Source: Bacillota bacterium
Lineage (GTDB): Bacteria > Bacillota_I > Bacilli_A > Izemoplasmatales > Hujiaoplasmataceae
Direction: 5' to 3'
Length of the DNA stretch: 54,578 bases
Assembly (NCBI GenBank): GCA_018816905.1
Contig: JAHIVB010000015.1
Span: 1-54,578 of the forward strand
Shown here: piece after piece, positions 17,069-26,461 of the stretch
Numbering within the stretch: the stretch's first letter is position 1
Layout of the letters: every line of letters begins with the position of its first letter
Notes under the pieces: model-generated
Database searches by the model: none
Told to the model about the DNA's origin: nothing
Seen by the model: the letters and a program-made list of their open reading frames with translations, nothing else
Position numbers and translations under genes: made by a program

Positions 17069-19489
17069 ATGAGTGCATTTGTGCCAAGTTTCAATCATCA
17101 AGAAATCGAAGTCAAGTGGCAAAAAAAATGGTATGAGAACAAAGTCTTTGCCGCAAAAGATTTCGACGAAAAGAATAAGTTTTACGGATTAGTGGAATTC
17201 CCTTATCCTTCCGGACATGGAATGCATGTCGGTCACATTCGTGCATATGCTTCCTTGGAAGTAGTTTCAAGAAAGAGAAGAATGGAAGGATACAATGTAT
17301 TATTTCCAATCGGATTCGATGCATTTGGACTCCCGACTGAGAACTATGCAATTCAGAACAAAATTCATCCTCGAATCGTAACGGATGAAAACATCGACCT
17401 ATTTCTTCGTCAGTTAAAATCGACAGGTTTTTCGTTTGACTATGACCGAATGGTTGATACGACAGACGATGAGTATTATAAATGGACTCAATGGATATTC
17501 CTAAAACTCTATGAGCATGGGCTGGTATACAAAAGCAAGACATACGTGAACTTTTGCCCTGACTGTAAAGTCGTTCTATCGAATGAAGAAAGCCAAGGGG
17601 GAGAATGCGACCGTTGTGGAACTCAAGTCGTTCAAATGGAAAAGGACGTTTGGTTTCTAAAAATCACTGCTTATGCTGATAAACTCCTTGAAGGACTTGA
17701 TGTATTAGAATCCTCCAATCGAATTCGGACAGAACAAGAAAAGTGGATTGGGAAATCCAAAGGAGCATTCATCCAATTCTCAATCAAAGATTCTAATGAA
17801 GTTCTAAAAGTGTTTACGACAAGACCCGATACGATTTATGGTGCGACATTTATGGTCATTTCTCCGGAACATCCACTTCTTGAAACGATGCATAATCGAT
17901 TGAAGAACCATGATGAAGTTCATGAATATCAAGAAAAAGCAAAAATGAAATCAGAATTTGAAAGAACTCAACTGATTAAAGACAAAACAGGTGTTCTTCT
18001 TCAAGGAATCGAAGCCATCAATCCTTTAACCAACAAAACGATTCCTGTATTTATATCTGATTATGTCATGATTACTTATGGAACAGGAGCCATCATGGCT
18101 GTTCCAGGACATGATGACAGAGATTATGAATTTGCGAAAAAGTATAATCTTGAGATTATCGAGGTAATCAAAGGCGGAGACATAAGTCAAGCAGCATTTA
18201 CAGATACTGAAACTGGAGTTCTGGTCAATAGTGGAATCATCGACGGATTGTCGGTTGAGAAAGCAAAAGAAAAGATAATTCGTTATCTTATGGATCAAAA
18301 CATAGGAGAAGAAACAGAAACATATAAAATGAAAGACTGGGCCTTCAATCGCCAAAGATATTGGGGAGAACCGATTCCTCTTGTTTATTGTGATGATTGC
18401 GGAATTGTGCCAATTCCTTATGAAGAGCTTCCGGTTAGACTTCCAATGGTTGAAGAGTTTGTTCCCACAGAAACCGGTGAATCTCCGCTAGCAAATATCA
18501 GTGAATATGTCAATACGGTATGCCCTGTTTGTGGAAAACCTGCTAGAAGAGAAACAGATACTATGCCACAATGGGCTGGATCAAGTTGGTATTTTCTAAG
18601 ATATATGGATCCCTTAAATAAAGAAGAACTAGCCTCAATGGAAAAAATGAAATACTGGGGTCAAGTTGATTGGTACAATGGTGGCATGGAGCATGTCACG
18701 AGACATCTTATTTACTCAAGATTTTGGAATTTATTTCTTCATGACATCGGAGTCGTCCCTCATGGAGAACCGTACAAGAAAAGAACTGCCCAAGGATTGA
18801 TTTTAGGACCTGATGGAGACAAAATGTCTAAATCCAAAGGAAATGTCATCAATCCACTCGATATCATAGAAGAATACGGCGCTGATACTTTAAGAACCTA
18901 TATTCTCTTTATTGGAGATTATGAAATGCCTACACCTTGGAATGAAAATGGTGTAAAGGGATGTAGAAGATTTTTGGATAAAGTGTATCGAATGTTTGAG
19001 TCTGTCAATGATAAGAACACCTATTCGGATGAATTGGAAACCATCATTCACAAAACCATCAAGGGTGTTGGAGAAGATATCGAGAACATGAAATTCAATA
19101 CTGCCATCGCCAAGCTAATGACTCTGTCAAATGAAATGAGTAGTATTAACGAGGTAACTAAAAAAGATTATGAAACACTGTTGACCTTGATGAATCCAAT
19201 CGCACCTCATCTAGCTGAAGAAATGTGGGAAAGATTGGGACACTCTGAAGGATTGGTGTTTGAACCTTGGCCAAGTTACAATCCGGAGAAACTCATTTCT
19301 GATGAGGTTGAAATCGTATTGAACATCAACGGAAAAGTTCGTGATAAGCTGACGGTGCCTTTTAATTCCAGTAAGGAATATTTAGAGGAAGTTGCTCTAA
19401 AGAGCGAACGAATCATACAATTTATTGGCAATTCCCCAATTAAAAAAATTATTGTTGTGCCCAATAAAATTGTCAATATAGTGATATAA
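17069..19489 (+). CDS. leuS: Leucyl-tRNA synthetase
   Basis: 806 aa, a bacterial class Ia LeuRS of standard length. HIGH motif is HVGH (53-56) and KMSKS is at 585-589. A zinc-type CxxC pair (CPDC/CDRC near 165-185), the CP1 editing domain with TRPDTIYGATF, and a second CxxC segment (CPVCGKP) are present. It charges tRNA-Leu. The ATG is preceded by GAAAGGGGA. Expression is controlled by the T-box leader immediately upstream. Confidence 0.98.
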   Translation: MSAFVPSFNHQEIEVKWQKKWYENKVFAAKDFDEKNKFYGLVEFPYPSGHGMHVGHIRAYASLEVVSRKRRMEGYNVLFPIGFDAFGLPTENYAIQNKIHPRIVTDENIDLFLRQLKSTGFSFDYDRMVDTTDDEYYKWTQWIFLKLYEHGLVYKSKTYVNFCPDCKVVLSNEESQGGECDRCGTQVVQMEKDVWFLKITAYADKLLEGLDVLESSNRIRTEQEKWIGKSKGAFIQFSIKDSNEVLKVFTTRPDTIYGATFMVISPEHPLLETMHNRLKNHDEVHEYQEKAKMKSEFERTQLIKDKTGVLLQGIEAINPLTNKTIPVFISDYVMITYGTGAIMAVPGHDDRDYEFAKKYNLEIIEVIKGGDISQAAFTDTETGVLVNSGIIDGLSVEKAKEKIIRYLMDQNIGEETETYKMKDWAFNRQRYWGEPIPLVYCDDCGIVPIPYEELPVRLPMVEEFVPTETGESPLANISEYVNTVCPVCGKPARRETDTMPQWAGSSWYFLRYMDPLNKEELASMEKMKYWGQVDWYNGGMEHVTRHLIYSRFWNLFLHDIGVVPHGEPYKKRTAQGLILGPDGDKMSKSKGNVINPLDIIEEYGADTLRTYILFIGDYEMPTPWNENGVKGCRRFLDKVYRMFESVNDKNTYSDELETIIHKTIKGVGEDIENMKFNTAIAKLMTLSNEMSSINEVTKKDYETLLTLMNPIAPHLAEEMWERLGHSEGLVFEPWPSYNPEKLISDEVEIVLNINGKVRDKLTVPFNSSKEYLEEVALKSERIIQFIGNSPIKKIIVVPNKIVNIVI

Positions 19490-19490
19490 T
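19482..19490 (+). promoter_or_regulatory. Extended -10 promoter for comFA, inside the leuS 3' end
   Basis: TGA followed by TATAAT, overlapping the leuS stop codon. There is no acceptable -35; a TTGTCA at 19470 is only 9 bp away. Predicted transcripts would start near 19497, at the foot of the hairpin at 19500. Confidence 0.5.
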
Positions 19491-19499
19491 TACAGAAAT

Positions 19500-19538
19500 T
19501 CACCGCTTTATTCGTAAGATTAATGCGGTGATTTTTTT
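19500..19538 (+). terminator. Terminator/attenuator hairpin covering the comFA ribosome binding site
   Basis: Stem TCACCGC (19500-19506) pairs with GCGGTGA (19525-19531), followed by T7 and then directly by the comFA ATG at 19539. The only ribosome binding site for comFA is the GGTGA inside the 3' arm. The structure can therefore terminate leuS transcripts and also mask comFA translation. Confidence 0.8.
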
Positions 19539-20786
19539 ATGAAAGAAACCTTATATCCAACGCATCATAAGTCTGAAATTCAGTTAGAATGTCTTCATAA
19601 CAGTATTTGTGAACGATGTCAGTCGAATAAAAGCAAGCACTATATTGACGAGTATGGTAGAACGGTTTGTCTAGATTGTTTTCAATCTGGCTTATGTACG
19701 ACTGGAGAATTGTTGTACCGACACGAAAGAATCGTATTCAATCTGATTCACACACTAGATTTGAAATACTCTTTGTCGGAAGATCAATTCATTGGAAGTC
19801 AATTTTTCATGAGCTGTATTATAGAAAAGAAATACGGTTTTTTGGAAGCGGTGTGTGGAGCGGGGAAAACAGAAATGCTGTATCAAGGTTTTTTGAACGG
19901 ATTGAATTCGGGGATGAAAATCTGCTTTGCAATTCCTAGAAAACAGATAGTAATTCAAATCAAGAATCGATTGCAAAGCGTATTTCCCAAGACAATAGTC
20001 AAAGCCATTCATGGAGATTCAAAAGATGACGATGGGGCTCATATCATCGTCTCAACGATTCAGCAATTGATACATTATTATCACGAATTCGATATTTTGG
20101 TTATAGATGAGGTTGATGCCTTCCCTCTGGAAGGAAACGTAATGTATCATCGTTTTATTCGAAAAGCTATCAAAGAAGATGGGATTCTATTTTTAATGAG
20201 TGCAACAAAAATAAAGTCTTTGAATCTTTACCTTGAAGAATACAGTATGAGAGTATGTTCTTTATACAGAAAATTTCATAATGTTGCTCAAGACTTGCCA
20301 ATCAATAAACATGTTCGAGGATTATATCGAAAGTTCTATCAAGGAATCATCCCGAAATCAGTACTCACTATTCTAAGAGAATGGATTGAAAACGGATCCA
20401 GGATTTTTGTTTTTGTGCCAACAATCAAATTAGCGGATGTTGTATTTCAAGCCTTGCACAAAGTCTTTCCCGAGTCTGGAAAGATTACATCTTTGACAGA
20501 ATATAAAGAACAACTAATCAATCAATTTGACAAGAATCAAATTAAAATATTAGTTACAACATCCGTGCTTGAAAGAGGGGTCACTTTTTCTAAACTAAAT
20601 GTCATGGTTCTTTATGCTGATCATCGAATTTATACAGAAGAAATGTTAATCCAAATAGCAGGAAGAGTAGGAAGAAAAAAAGAGTCACCTTCAGGAGAAA
20701 TTCTTTTTATTTCTGAGAACATATCAGAAGAAATTGTTCGTTCAATTGAATCAATTAACTTCAAAAATAGGATGGCAGGATTCTGA
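19539..20786 (+). CDS. comFA: Competence DNA helicase/translocase ComFA
   Basis: 415 aa, slightly shorter than B. subtilis ComFA (about 460). An N-terminal four-Cys zinc finger (C24, C27, C44, C47) precedes a superfamily 2 DEAD-like core. Walker A is CGAGKT (residues 106-111) and the B motif is IDEVD (189-193). The C-terminal RecA-like half has QIAGRVGR. ComFA is a cytosolic ATPase that helps pull transforming single-stranded DNA through the membrane. Its ribosome binding site lies in a hairpin. It is followed after one base by a short ComFC-position gene. No other competence genes are in the window, so transformability is only inferred. Confidence 0.9.
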   Translation: MKETLYPTHHKSEIQLECLHNSICERCQSNKSKHYIDEYGRTVCLDCFQSGLCTTGELLYRHERIVFNLIHTLDLKYSLSEDQFIGSQFFMSCIIEKKYGFLEAVCGAGKTEMLYQGFLNGLNSGMKICFAIPRKQIVIQIKNRLQSVFPKTIVKAIHGDSKDDDGAHIIVSTIQQLIHYYHEFDILVIDEVDAFPLEGNVMYHRFIRKAIKEDGILFLMSATKIKSLNLYLEEYSMRVCSLYRKFHNVAQDLPINKHVRGLYRKFYQGIIPKSVLTILREWIENGSRIFVFVPTIKLADVVFQALHKVFPESGKITSLTEYKEQLINQFDKNQIKILVTTSVLERGVTFSKLNVMVLYADHRIYTEEMLIQIAGRVGRKKESPSGEILFISENISEEIVRSIESINFKNRMAGF

Positions 20787-20787
20787 C

Positions 20788-21180
20788 ATGAATTGTAGAA
20801 TATGTAATACAATGGAGCTAAGAGAAACTAATTTTTCAAACCTATTCAGGCAGAATGATCTATGTTCTACTTGTCAGAAATTGATGGAACTCACTCCATT
20901 AGAAATTGAAGTTCCAACCGACCATGGAATCATAGACTTGATTGTGATGTTCCCGGGTCATTCACTTTCTCCTAATCATCTTAACAGCTTTGCACAAAAA
21001 TATGAAGTAGGTCTTAAAATAGCGATTACCTCAAACCCAAGATATGATATTGTCCTATTTTTTGAAGAGGCAGAACTCGTATATTTCGAACGATGGTTTC
21101 CCTATTTCCAACCCTACTCTAGGATCTTACTGCTGGCGCTTTCAGATTTGAATTTTGAGACCTCTGTGATGTTTCGATGA
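20788..21180 (+). CDS. Short ComFC-position zinc-ribbon protein lacking a phosphoribosyltransferase domain
   Basis: 130 aa. The N-terminus has two CxxC pairs (C3/C6 and C26/C29), as in ComFC. The gene follows comFA with one base between stop and start and a CAGGA ribosome binding site, as comFC does. Normal ComFC (about 220-240 aa) carries a phosphoribosyltransferase domain with a LLVDD..TTG motif; none is present. The remaining 100 residues (IDLIVMFPGHSLSPNHL, then a KYEVGLKIAITSNPRYDIVLFFEE region) are unrecognised. The open frame extends upstream of 20788, but only within comFA. It could be a strongly reduced ComFC or an unrelated partner. Confidence 0.6.
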   Translation: MNCRICNTMELRETNFSNLFRQNDLCSTCQKLMELTPLEIEVPTDHGIIDLIVMFPGHSLSPNHLNSFAQKYEVGLKIAITSNPRYDIVLFFEEAELVYFERWFPYFQPYSRILLLALSDLNFETSVMFR

Positions 21181-21207
21181 AATTTCGGCCAAAATCAAGC
21201 CATCCGG

Positions 21208-21236
21208 TTTACACTACCTTCAAACGGTGCTATAAT
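21208..21236 (+). promoter_or_regulatory. Promoter of hpf
   Basis: TTTACA (21208-21213), 17 bp, TATAAT (21231-21236), with TG one base before the -10. The spacing and match are close to the sigma-A consensus. Confidence 0.85.
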
Positions 21237-21270
21237 GAAGTTGGTTTTAAAAAGAAAAGGAGTGATTTAT

Positions 21271-21807
21271 ATGAAACTCGATGTGAGAGGTAAAAACGGT
21301 TTTGAGATTACTGATTCAATTAGAAATTACTTCGAAAAGAAACTCAAGAAAATCGAAAAAGTCTTTTCAGAAGAACTCGAAGCATTTGTTGTTTGCAAGA
21401 TTTACAAAGATTTAACGAAAGTTGAAATCACCATTCCGATTAAGTTTATTACCATCCGAGCTGAAGTAGAGGACAAAGACCTCTACGCAGGAATCGACAG
21501 AGCAGTCGATAAACTGGAGGCTCAAATCAGAAAAAACAAACACAAAATGAATCGTAGTTTACAAGAAAGAACAGGGTTGAAAGATGCATTTATGGCGGAA
21601 GAGTTCAGTTTGGAGGAACTGGAAAAGGAACTCATTAGCCCAATCAAGAAAAAAAGAATTAAATTGGATATATTGTCTGTCGATGAAGCTATCACACAAA
21701 TGGAGCTTCTCGGGCATGATTTCTTCATCTATCGTGACGAAGATAAAGAAGTATGTGTCCTCTATCTGAGAGATGATGGGAAATATGGTTTGATTGAAAC
21801 GGAGTAA
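21271..21807 (+). CDS. hpf: Ribosome hibernation promoting factor, long form
   Basis: 178 aa. An N-terminal S30AE domain (about 1-100: MKLDVRGKNGFEITDSIRNYF, then a basic helix AQIRKNKHKMNR) is joined by a linker to the C-terminal dimerisation domain (about 118-178: KKKRIKLDILSVDEAITQM, HDFFIYRD, DGKYGLIE). Long HPF binds the 30S decoding region and pairs ribosomes into 100S dimers during slow growth. The ATG at 21271 follows AAAAGGAGTG; the open frame starts earlier, but that part would be untranslated leader. It has its own promoter and terminator. Confidence 0.93.
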   Translation: MKLDVRGKNGFEITDSIRNYFEKKLKKIEKVFSEELEAFVVCKIYKDLTKVEITIPIKFITIRAEVEDKDLYAGIDRAVDKLEAQIRKNKHKMNRSLQERTGLKDAFMAEEFSLEELEKELISPIKKKRIKLDILSVDEAITQMELLGHDFFIYRDEDKEVCVLYLRDDGKYGLIETE

Positions 21808-21813
21808 TAAATC

Positions 21814-21840
21814 AAGTGACCTATAAGGTCACTTTTTTTT
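21814..21840 (+). terminator. Intrinsic terminator of hpf
   Basis: Stem AAGTGACC/GGTCACTT with a short TATAA loop, followed by a T-run that includes the last stem bases. Confidence 0.9.
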
Positions 21841-21859
21841 GAACAGCAGGGAAAATAGG

Positions 21860-21889
21860 TTGTATTTTAGGCCATAATTGTGATATTAT
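21860..21889 (+). promoter_or_regulatory. Promoter of secA-prfB
   Basis: TTGTAT (21860-21865), 18 bp, TATTAT (21884-21889), with TGA immediately before the -10. Confidence 0.6.
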
Positions 21890-21917
21890 TATAGGTGTTT
21901 ATGAAGAGGTGTTTACA

Positions 21918-24404
21918 ATGATAAAATTATTTGATCCAAACAAAAAAATACTTAAAAAATTAGAAAAAAAAGCGGACCTTGTTCTTGCCCTTCAAGAAGA
22001 GTACAAGCAATTATCTGATGAGACTTTGGTTGGAAAAACATCAGAATTTAAAGAGCGATTTGCAAACGGAGAAACACTTGACAGCTTGCTAGTTGAAGCT
22101 TTCGCTACTGTAAGAGAAGCCTCCACTCGCGTTACTAAAATGACGCCTTTTAGAGTGCAAGTTATGGGAGCGATTGCCATTCATGAAGGAAATATCGCGG
22201 AAATGAAGACTGGTGAAGGAAAGACATTAACCGCCGTCATGCCCGCATATTTAAACGCACTTTCAGGTGATGGAGTTCACATCGTTACAGTCAATGAATA
22301 TTTGGCTTCTCGTGAAGCCAACGGCGAAATTGGAGATTTATTCCGTTTTCTCGGTTTATCTGTAGGACTAAACATCCGTGATTTGACACCGGAAGAGAAA
22401 AGAGCGGTTTATAATTGTGACATATTATATTCGACCAACAACGAGTTAGGATTCGATTATTTAAGAGACCATATGGTTATCTACAAAGAAAATGTCGTTC
22501 AACGTACTCTTAATTTTGCAATCATAGATGAAGTTGACTCGATTTTAGTCGATGAAGCAAGAACACCGTTAATCATCTCCGGAGGAGAAAAAAACTCCGC
22601 TGACCTCTATAAAGCTGCAAACTATTTCGTGATTCGTCTTCAACAAGAAGTCGATTATATGATTGATGTTAAAGATAAATCGATTAGTTTGACTGAAGAA
22701 GGAATCAAAAAGGCCGAACAAAATTTCAATCTTGAAAACCTATATGATGTTAGCAATGTTACTTTGCTGCATCACATCAACAATGCCCTCAGAGCAAATT
22801 TCATTATGTCAAGGGACGTTGACTATGTCGTTCAAGATGGAAAAGTCATCATCGTAGATGGATTTACAGGCCGTTTGATGCATGGACGACAATTCTCTGA
22901 AGGATTGCATCAAGCATTGGAAGCCAAAGAGGCCGTGGAAATAAAGAAAGAAACAACGACACTTGCGACGATTACTTTCCAGAATTTCTTCCGTATGTAC
23001 AAGAAACTATCCGGTATGACCGGTACTGCAAAAACCGAGGAAGAAGAATTCAGGAACATCTACAACATGTATGTCATTGAAATACCAACAAACATGCCAA
23101 TTGTTCGAATTGATGACAATGATCTCATTTTCGCTACAATGGAAGCCAAATATAAAGCATTAGCAGAAGAAATCGCCAGAAGACATCAACTAGGACAACC
23201 GATGTTGATTGGTACAATCTCAATCGAGAGTTCTGAACTCCTGTCATCTCTTTTAAAACGTAAAGGGGTCAAGCATGATGTTCTTAATGCAAAGCAACAC
23301 GAAAGAGAAGCAGAAATCGTCGCAAAAGCCGGACAAAAAGGTGCCGTGACGATTGCCACCAACATGGCTGGACGTGGTACCGACATTAAACTTGGAGAAG
23401 GTGTCGTTGCCCTCGGAGGACTTGCTGTCATAGGAACAGAACGTCATGAATCGCGTCGTATCGATAATCAGTTGCGTGGACGAAGCGGTCGTCAAGGCGA
23501 TCCTGGATACTCAAGATTTTACTTATCCGCTGATGATGATTTGATGAGACGATTCGGTGGAGATCGATTTAAACGAATGATTTCGATGATTACCATGACA
23601 AAGGGTTCTACAACCGAAGAACCATTGGATTATGGAATGTTTTCCAAACTTGTAATGAGAGCACAACATCAAATTGAAGGAAACAACTTCGACCGTCGTA
23701 AAACTGTTTTGCAATATGATGAAGTATTAAGAAAACAAAGAGAAATTATCTATCAACAAAGAACCGACGTCTTGTATCATGAATTGATTGAAGATTCAGT
23801 CAATCAAATGATTGAAGCTACATTAAGGAGAGTTGTTACGACTCATCAAGATTCTTATTCTGATTTGGTCAAACAACTGAACCGATATTTTCCAAAGGAT
23901 GCCATTGATCCAGCCATCCTCGAAAATCCAGAGAATGATAAAATCGAATATGTGATGGATGTATATAAAAGGGATGTCGAAGCAAAGAAATCACTGGCGA
24001 CTGAAAAAATATACAATGATTTCTTAAAAGCGATTACGCTTCGAGTCGTCGATACCTTCTGGGTTCAACATATCGACGCCATGTCAGAATTGAGACAATC
24101 AGTATCCTTACAAAGTTATGGACAAATCAATCCATTCAGAGAATATCAAGAACTTGGGTTCCAGATGTTTGAGTCGATGGTAATCAATATTCAAAATGAC
24201 GTAACAAGATATGTACTAAAGGCACAAGTTCGTCAAAATACTGAACGGGTTCAAGTAGCGAAACCCATCTCTACTTCTTCAGGAAAAGAAGATGACACAA
24301 AGAAGAAACAACCTAAGAAAGTAGCACAAAAAGTAGGAAGAAACGATCCTTGTCCATGCGGTAGCGGAAAGAAATACAAATACTGTCATGGAAAAAATGA
24401 ATAA
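21918..24404 (+). CDS. secA: Preprotein translocase ATPase SecA
   Basis: 828 aa. It drives post-translational export through SecYEG (secG is encoded at 50130). It has Walker A MKTGEGKT (about residue 96), a [19 protein letters not shown] segment, [13 protein letters not shown], and the [11 protein letters not shown] helicase motif. The extreme C-terminus keeps the zinc-binding SEC-C motif [14 protein letters not shown] that contacts ribosomes and SecB-like partners. I chose the ATG at 21918: AGAGGTG lies 6 bases upstream, and the in-frame GTG at 21909 overlaps that ribosome binding site. prfB follows after 12 bases. Confidence 0.97.
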   Translation: MIKLFDPNKKILKKLEKKADLVLALQEEYKQLSDETLVGKTSEFKERFANGETLDSLLVEAFATVREASTRVTKMTPFRVQVMGAIAIHEGNIAEMKTGEGKTLTAVMPAYLNALSGDGVHIVTVNEYLASREANGEIGDLFRFLGLSVGLNIRDLTPEEKRAVYNCDILYSTNNELGFDYLRDHMVIYKENVVQRTLNFAIIDEVDSILVDEARTPLIISGGEKNSADLYKAANYFVIRLQQEVDYMIDVKDKSISLTEEGIKKAEQNFNLENLYDVSNVTLLHHINNALRANFIMSRDVDYVVQDGKVIIVDGFTGRLMHGRQFSEGLHQALEAKEAVEIKKETTTLATITFQNFFRMYKKLSGMTGTAKTEEEEFRNIYNMYVIEIPTNMPIVRIDDNDLIFATMEAKYKALAEEIARRHQLGQPMLIGTISIESSELLSSLLKRKGVKHDVLNAKQHEREAEIVAKAGQKGAVTIATNMAGRGTDIKLGEGVVALGGLAVIGTERHESRRIDNQLRGRSGRQGDPGYSRFYLSADDDLMRRFGGDRFKRMISMITMTKGSTTEEPLDYGMFSKLVMRAQHQIEGNNFDRRKTVLQYDEVLRKQREIIYQQRTDVLYHELIEDSVNQMIEATLRRVVTTHQDSYSDLVKQLNRYFPKDAIDPAILENPENDKIEYVMDVYKRDVEAKKSLATEKIYNDFLKAITLRVVDTFWVQHIDAMSELRQSVSLQSYGQINPFREYQELGFQMFESMVINIQNDVTRYVLKAQVRQNTERVQVAKPISTSSGKEDDTKKKQPKKVAQKVGRNDPCPCGSGKKYKYCHGKNE

Positions 24405-24416
24405 GGTTGTGAGCCG

Positions 24417-25508
24417 ATGACCTATCTAGAATTAAAAATCAAACTTGGAGAATTGAAAGAACGATTTGATGAACTCAACCAAGCGTTCGATTTTGACTCT
24501 CTTCTAGAAAAATACACCCTATTGAATCAGGAGACACAAACTCTTGATTTTTGGTCTGACCCTAAAAAGGCCCAGGGAATCATACAGGAACAAAACGATA
24601 TTTCTTCCAGATTGGAAGAATATAATTTGATTAAAGACCTGTTGGAAACAATCGAACTTTCTTATGAACTTGCGTTGGTAGATGATTCATTCGATTTGTC
24701 AGGTGTTGAAAAAGACATCCATAAGTTCATCAAAAAAGCGGATGAACTTAGAGTTGCAACCCTTCTCGACAAACCTTATGACAAATTCAATGCCGTACTT
24801 GAATTTCATCCCGGTGCTGGTGGAACCGAGAGTCAAGACTGGGCTGAAATGCTATATCGAATGTATTTAAGATACGCTGAACAAAAAAAATACAAAATCA
24901 GTGTTTTAGACTACTTAGATGGAGAAGAAGCCGGACTAAAGTCCGCAACGATATTAATCGAAGGCGCTTATGCCTATGGGTATCTGAAGGCAGAATCCGG
25001 GGTGCATAGACTTGTTAGGTTATCACCTTTCGATTCTTCTGGAAGAAGACATACGTCGTTTGCGAGCGTCTCGGTTACACCTGAACTCGACGACTCGATT
25101 CATGTCGATATCGATGAACTGGATTTAAAGATCGATACTTATCGTTCCAGTGGAAATGGTGGCCAAGGGGTCAATACAACAGACTCTGCGGTTAGGATTA
25201 CCCATCTTCCAACCAAGATTGTCGTCACCTGTCAAAATCAACGAAGTCAAATTCAAAACAGAGAGACGGCTTTGAAAGTATTAAAAGGAAAACTGTACCA
25301 ACTGGAATTAGAAAGAAAGCAAAAAGAACTGGATGCATTTTCGACAACCAATGTCCAAAATGCTTTTGGAAGTCAAATTCGTTCTTATGTTTTCCATCCC
25401 TATTCGATGGTCAAGGACCATAGAACAAATTATGAGACAGGAAATACAGATAAAGTCATGAATGGTGATCTAGATGATTTCATTTTGGCTTATTTGTTGA
25501 TGAAATAA
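24417..25508 (+). CDS. prfB: Peptide chain release factor 2
   Basis: 363 aa in one uninterrupted frame. It recognises UGA and UAA stops. The codon-reading tripeptide SPF is at 203-205 and the hydrolysis motif GGQ at 248-250, within SGNGGQGVNTTDSAVRITHLPT-type context. The residue after GGQ is Gly where many release factors have His. The programmed +1 frameshift site (CTT TGA C near codon 25) used by many prfB genes is absent: the equivalent position reads TTC GAT. UGA decoding by an intact RF2 supports the standard genetic code. It lies in the secA-prfB operon, as in other Bacillota. Confidence 0.95.
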   Translation: MTYLELKIKLGELKERFDELNQAFDFDSLLEKYTLLNQETQTLDFWSDPKKAQGIIQEQNDISSRLEEYNLIKDLLETIELSYELALVDDSFDLSGVEKDIHKFIKKADELRVATLLDKPYDKFNAVLEFHPGAGGTESQDWAEMLYRMYLRYAEQKKYKISVLDYLDGEEAGLKSATILIEGAYAYGYLKAESGVHRLVRLSPFDSSGRRHTSFASVSVTPELDDSIHVDIDELDLKIDTYRSSGNGGQGVNTTDSAVRITHLPTKIVVTCQNQRSQIQNRETALKVLKGKLYQLELERKQKELDAFSTTNVQNAFGSQIRSYVFHPYSMVKDHRTNYETGNTDKVMNGDLDDFILAYLLMK

Positions 25509-25525
25509 TCATCGAAGGAGCTTCA

Positions 25526-26461
25526 ATGAAAGAAAAAATCGAACGTCAAACATTGAAAAAAATCAAACAATATCTATTTTTAACACTTGGCGTATTCATT
25601 ATGGCATTTGCATTTTATTTTTTTGTGATTCCTTCCGAGATTGTCATCGGAGGAACGACCGGACTTGCAATGGTCGTCAATCGATATTTACCCAATTTGC
25701 CGATTTCAATCATTGCTCTCTTTTTTAATGTTCTCTTCTTGATTTCCGCTTTGATTTTAATCGGGAAAAGGGAGTTTGTCAGAAGTATCTATGGATCTCT
25801 TTTGTTTCCAGCATTTCTTGCTTTGTTTGAACTCACCATTCCGGTTCCTCAATTTGGAGGAAATGATTTACTGATGATTTCTCTATACAGTGGTGGACTG
25901 ATAGGCATTGGTTTTGCAATCGTCATTCACAATGGCGGAACGACAGGCGGTACGGATATTGGAGTTCAAATTGTTCAAAAATACACGAGATTGACTATAG
26001 CGAGCGCGATATATGTGGTTGAAGCAAGTATCATCATTCTTGGCGCAGTTACTTCCCCAAGCGGTATATCTTCAGGCTTTATTGCGGCGTTATATGCCAT
26101 TGTAATCGTCTTCATTTCAGGAAAAGTGTCGGACTCATTTTTACTCGGTGTTGAAAGTAAAAAAGCTCTAAATATCGTCACATCGGTTCCAAAAGAATTG
26201 AAGGCTGCTATTTTCTCCTCATTTAACCGAGGAATGACTGAAATTCCTAGTCAAGGAGCATATACAGAGCACCCGAAAACAATCCTTATCATGGTCATTC
26301 ATAATTCTGAATATCATTTTGTAAAAAAAATTATACATGATGTCGATCCCAAGGCGTTCGTATATGTAACGCCTGCAACAGAAGTACAAGGAGAATGGTC
26401 CGCAAAAGACGAGGTGTATTTCTATAATGCCAAAGGTCAAAGAGTTAAAAAAACGCCATAA
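25526..26461 (+). CDS. YitT family membrane protein (DUF161/DUF2179)
   Basis: 311 aa. Five or six hydrophobic helices in the first 220 residues include the family hallmarks FFVIPSEIVIGGTTGLAMV and HNGGTTGGTDIGVQIV. A cytosolic DUF2179 domain forms the last 80 residues (RGMTEIPSQGAYTEHPKTILIMVI). YitT-type proteins are common in Bacillota and their transport role is unproven. The ATG has an AAGGAG ribosome binding site. The gene overlaps recX by 35 bases. Confidence 0.88.
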   Translation: MKEKIERQTLKKIKQYLFLTLGVFIMAFAFYFFVIPSEIVIGGTTGLAMVVNRYLPNLPISIIALFFNVLFLISALILIGKREFVRSIYGSLLFPAFLALFELTIPVPQFGGNDLLMISLYSGGLIGIGFAIVIHNGGTTGGTDIGVQIVQKYTRLTIASAIYVVEASIIILGAVTSPSGISSGFIAALYAIVIVFISGKVSDSFLLGVESKKALNIVTSVPKELKAAIFSSFNRGMTEIPSQGAYTEHPKTILIMVIHNSEYHFVKKIIHDVDPKAFVYVTPATEVQGEWSAKDEVYFYNAKGQRVKKTP

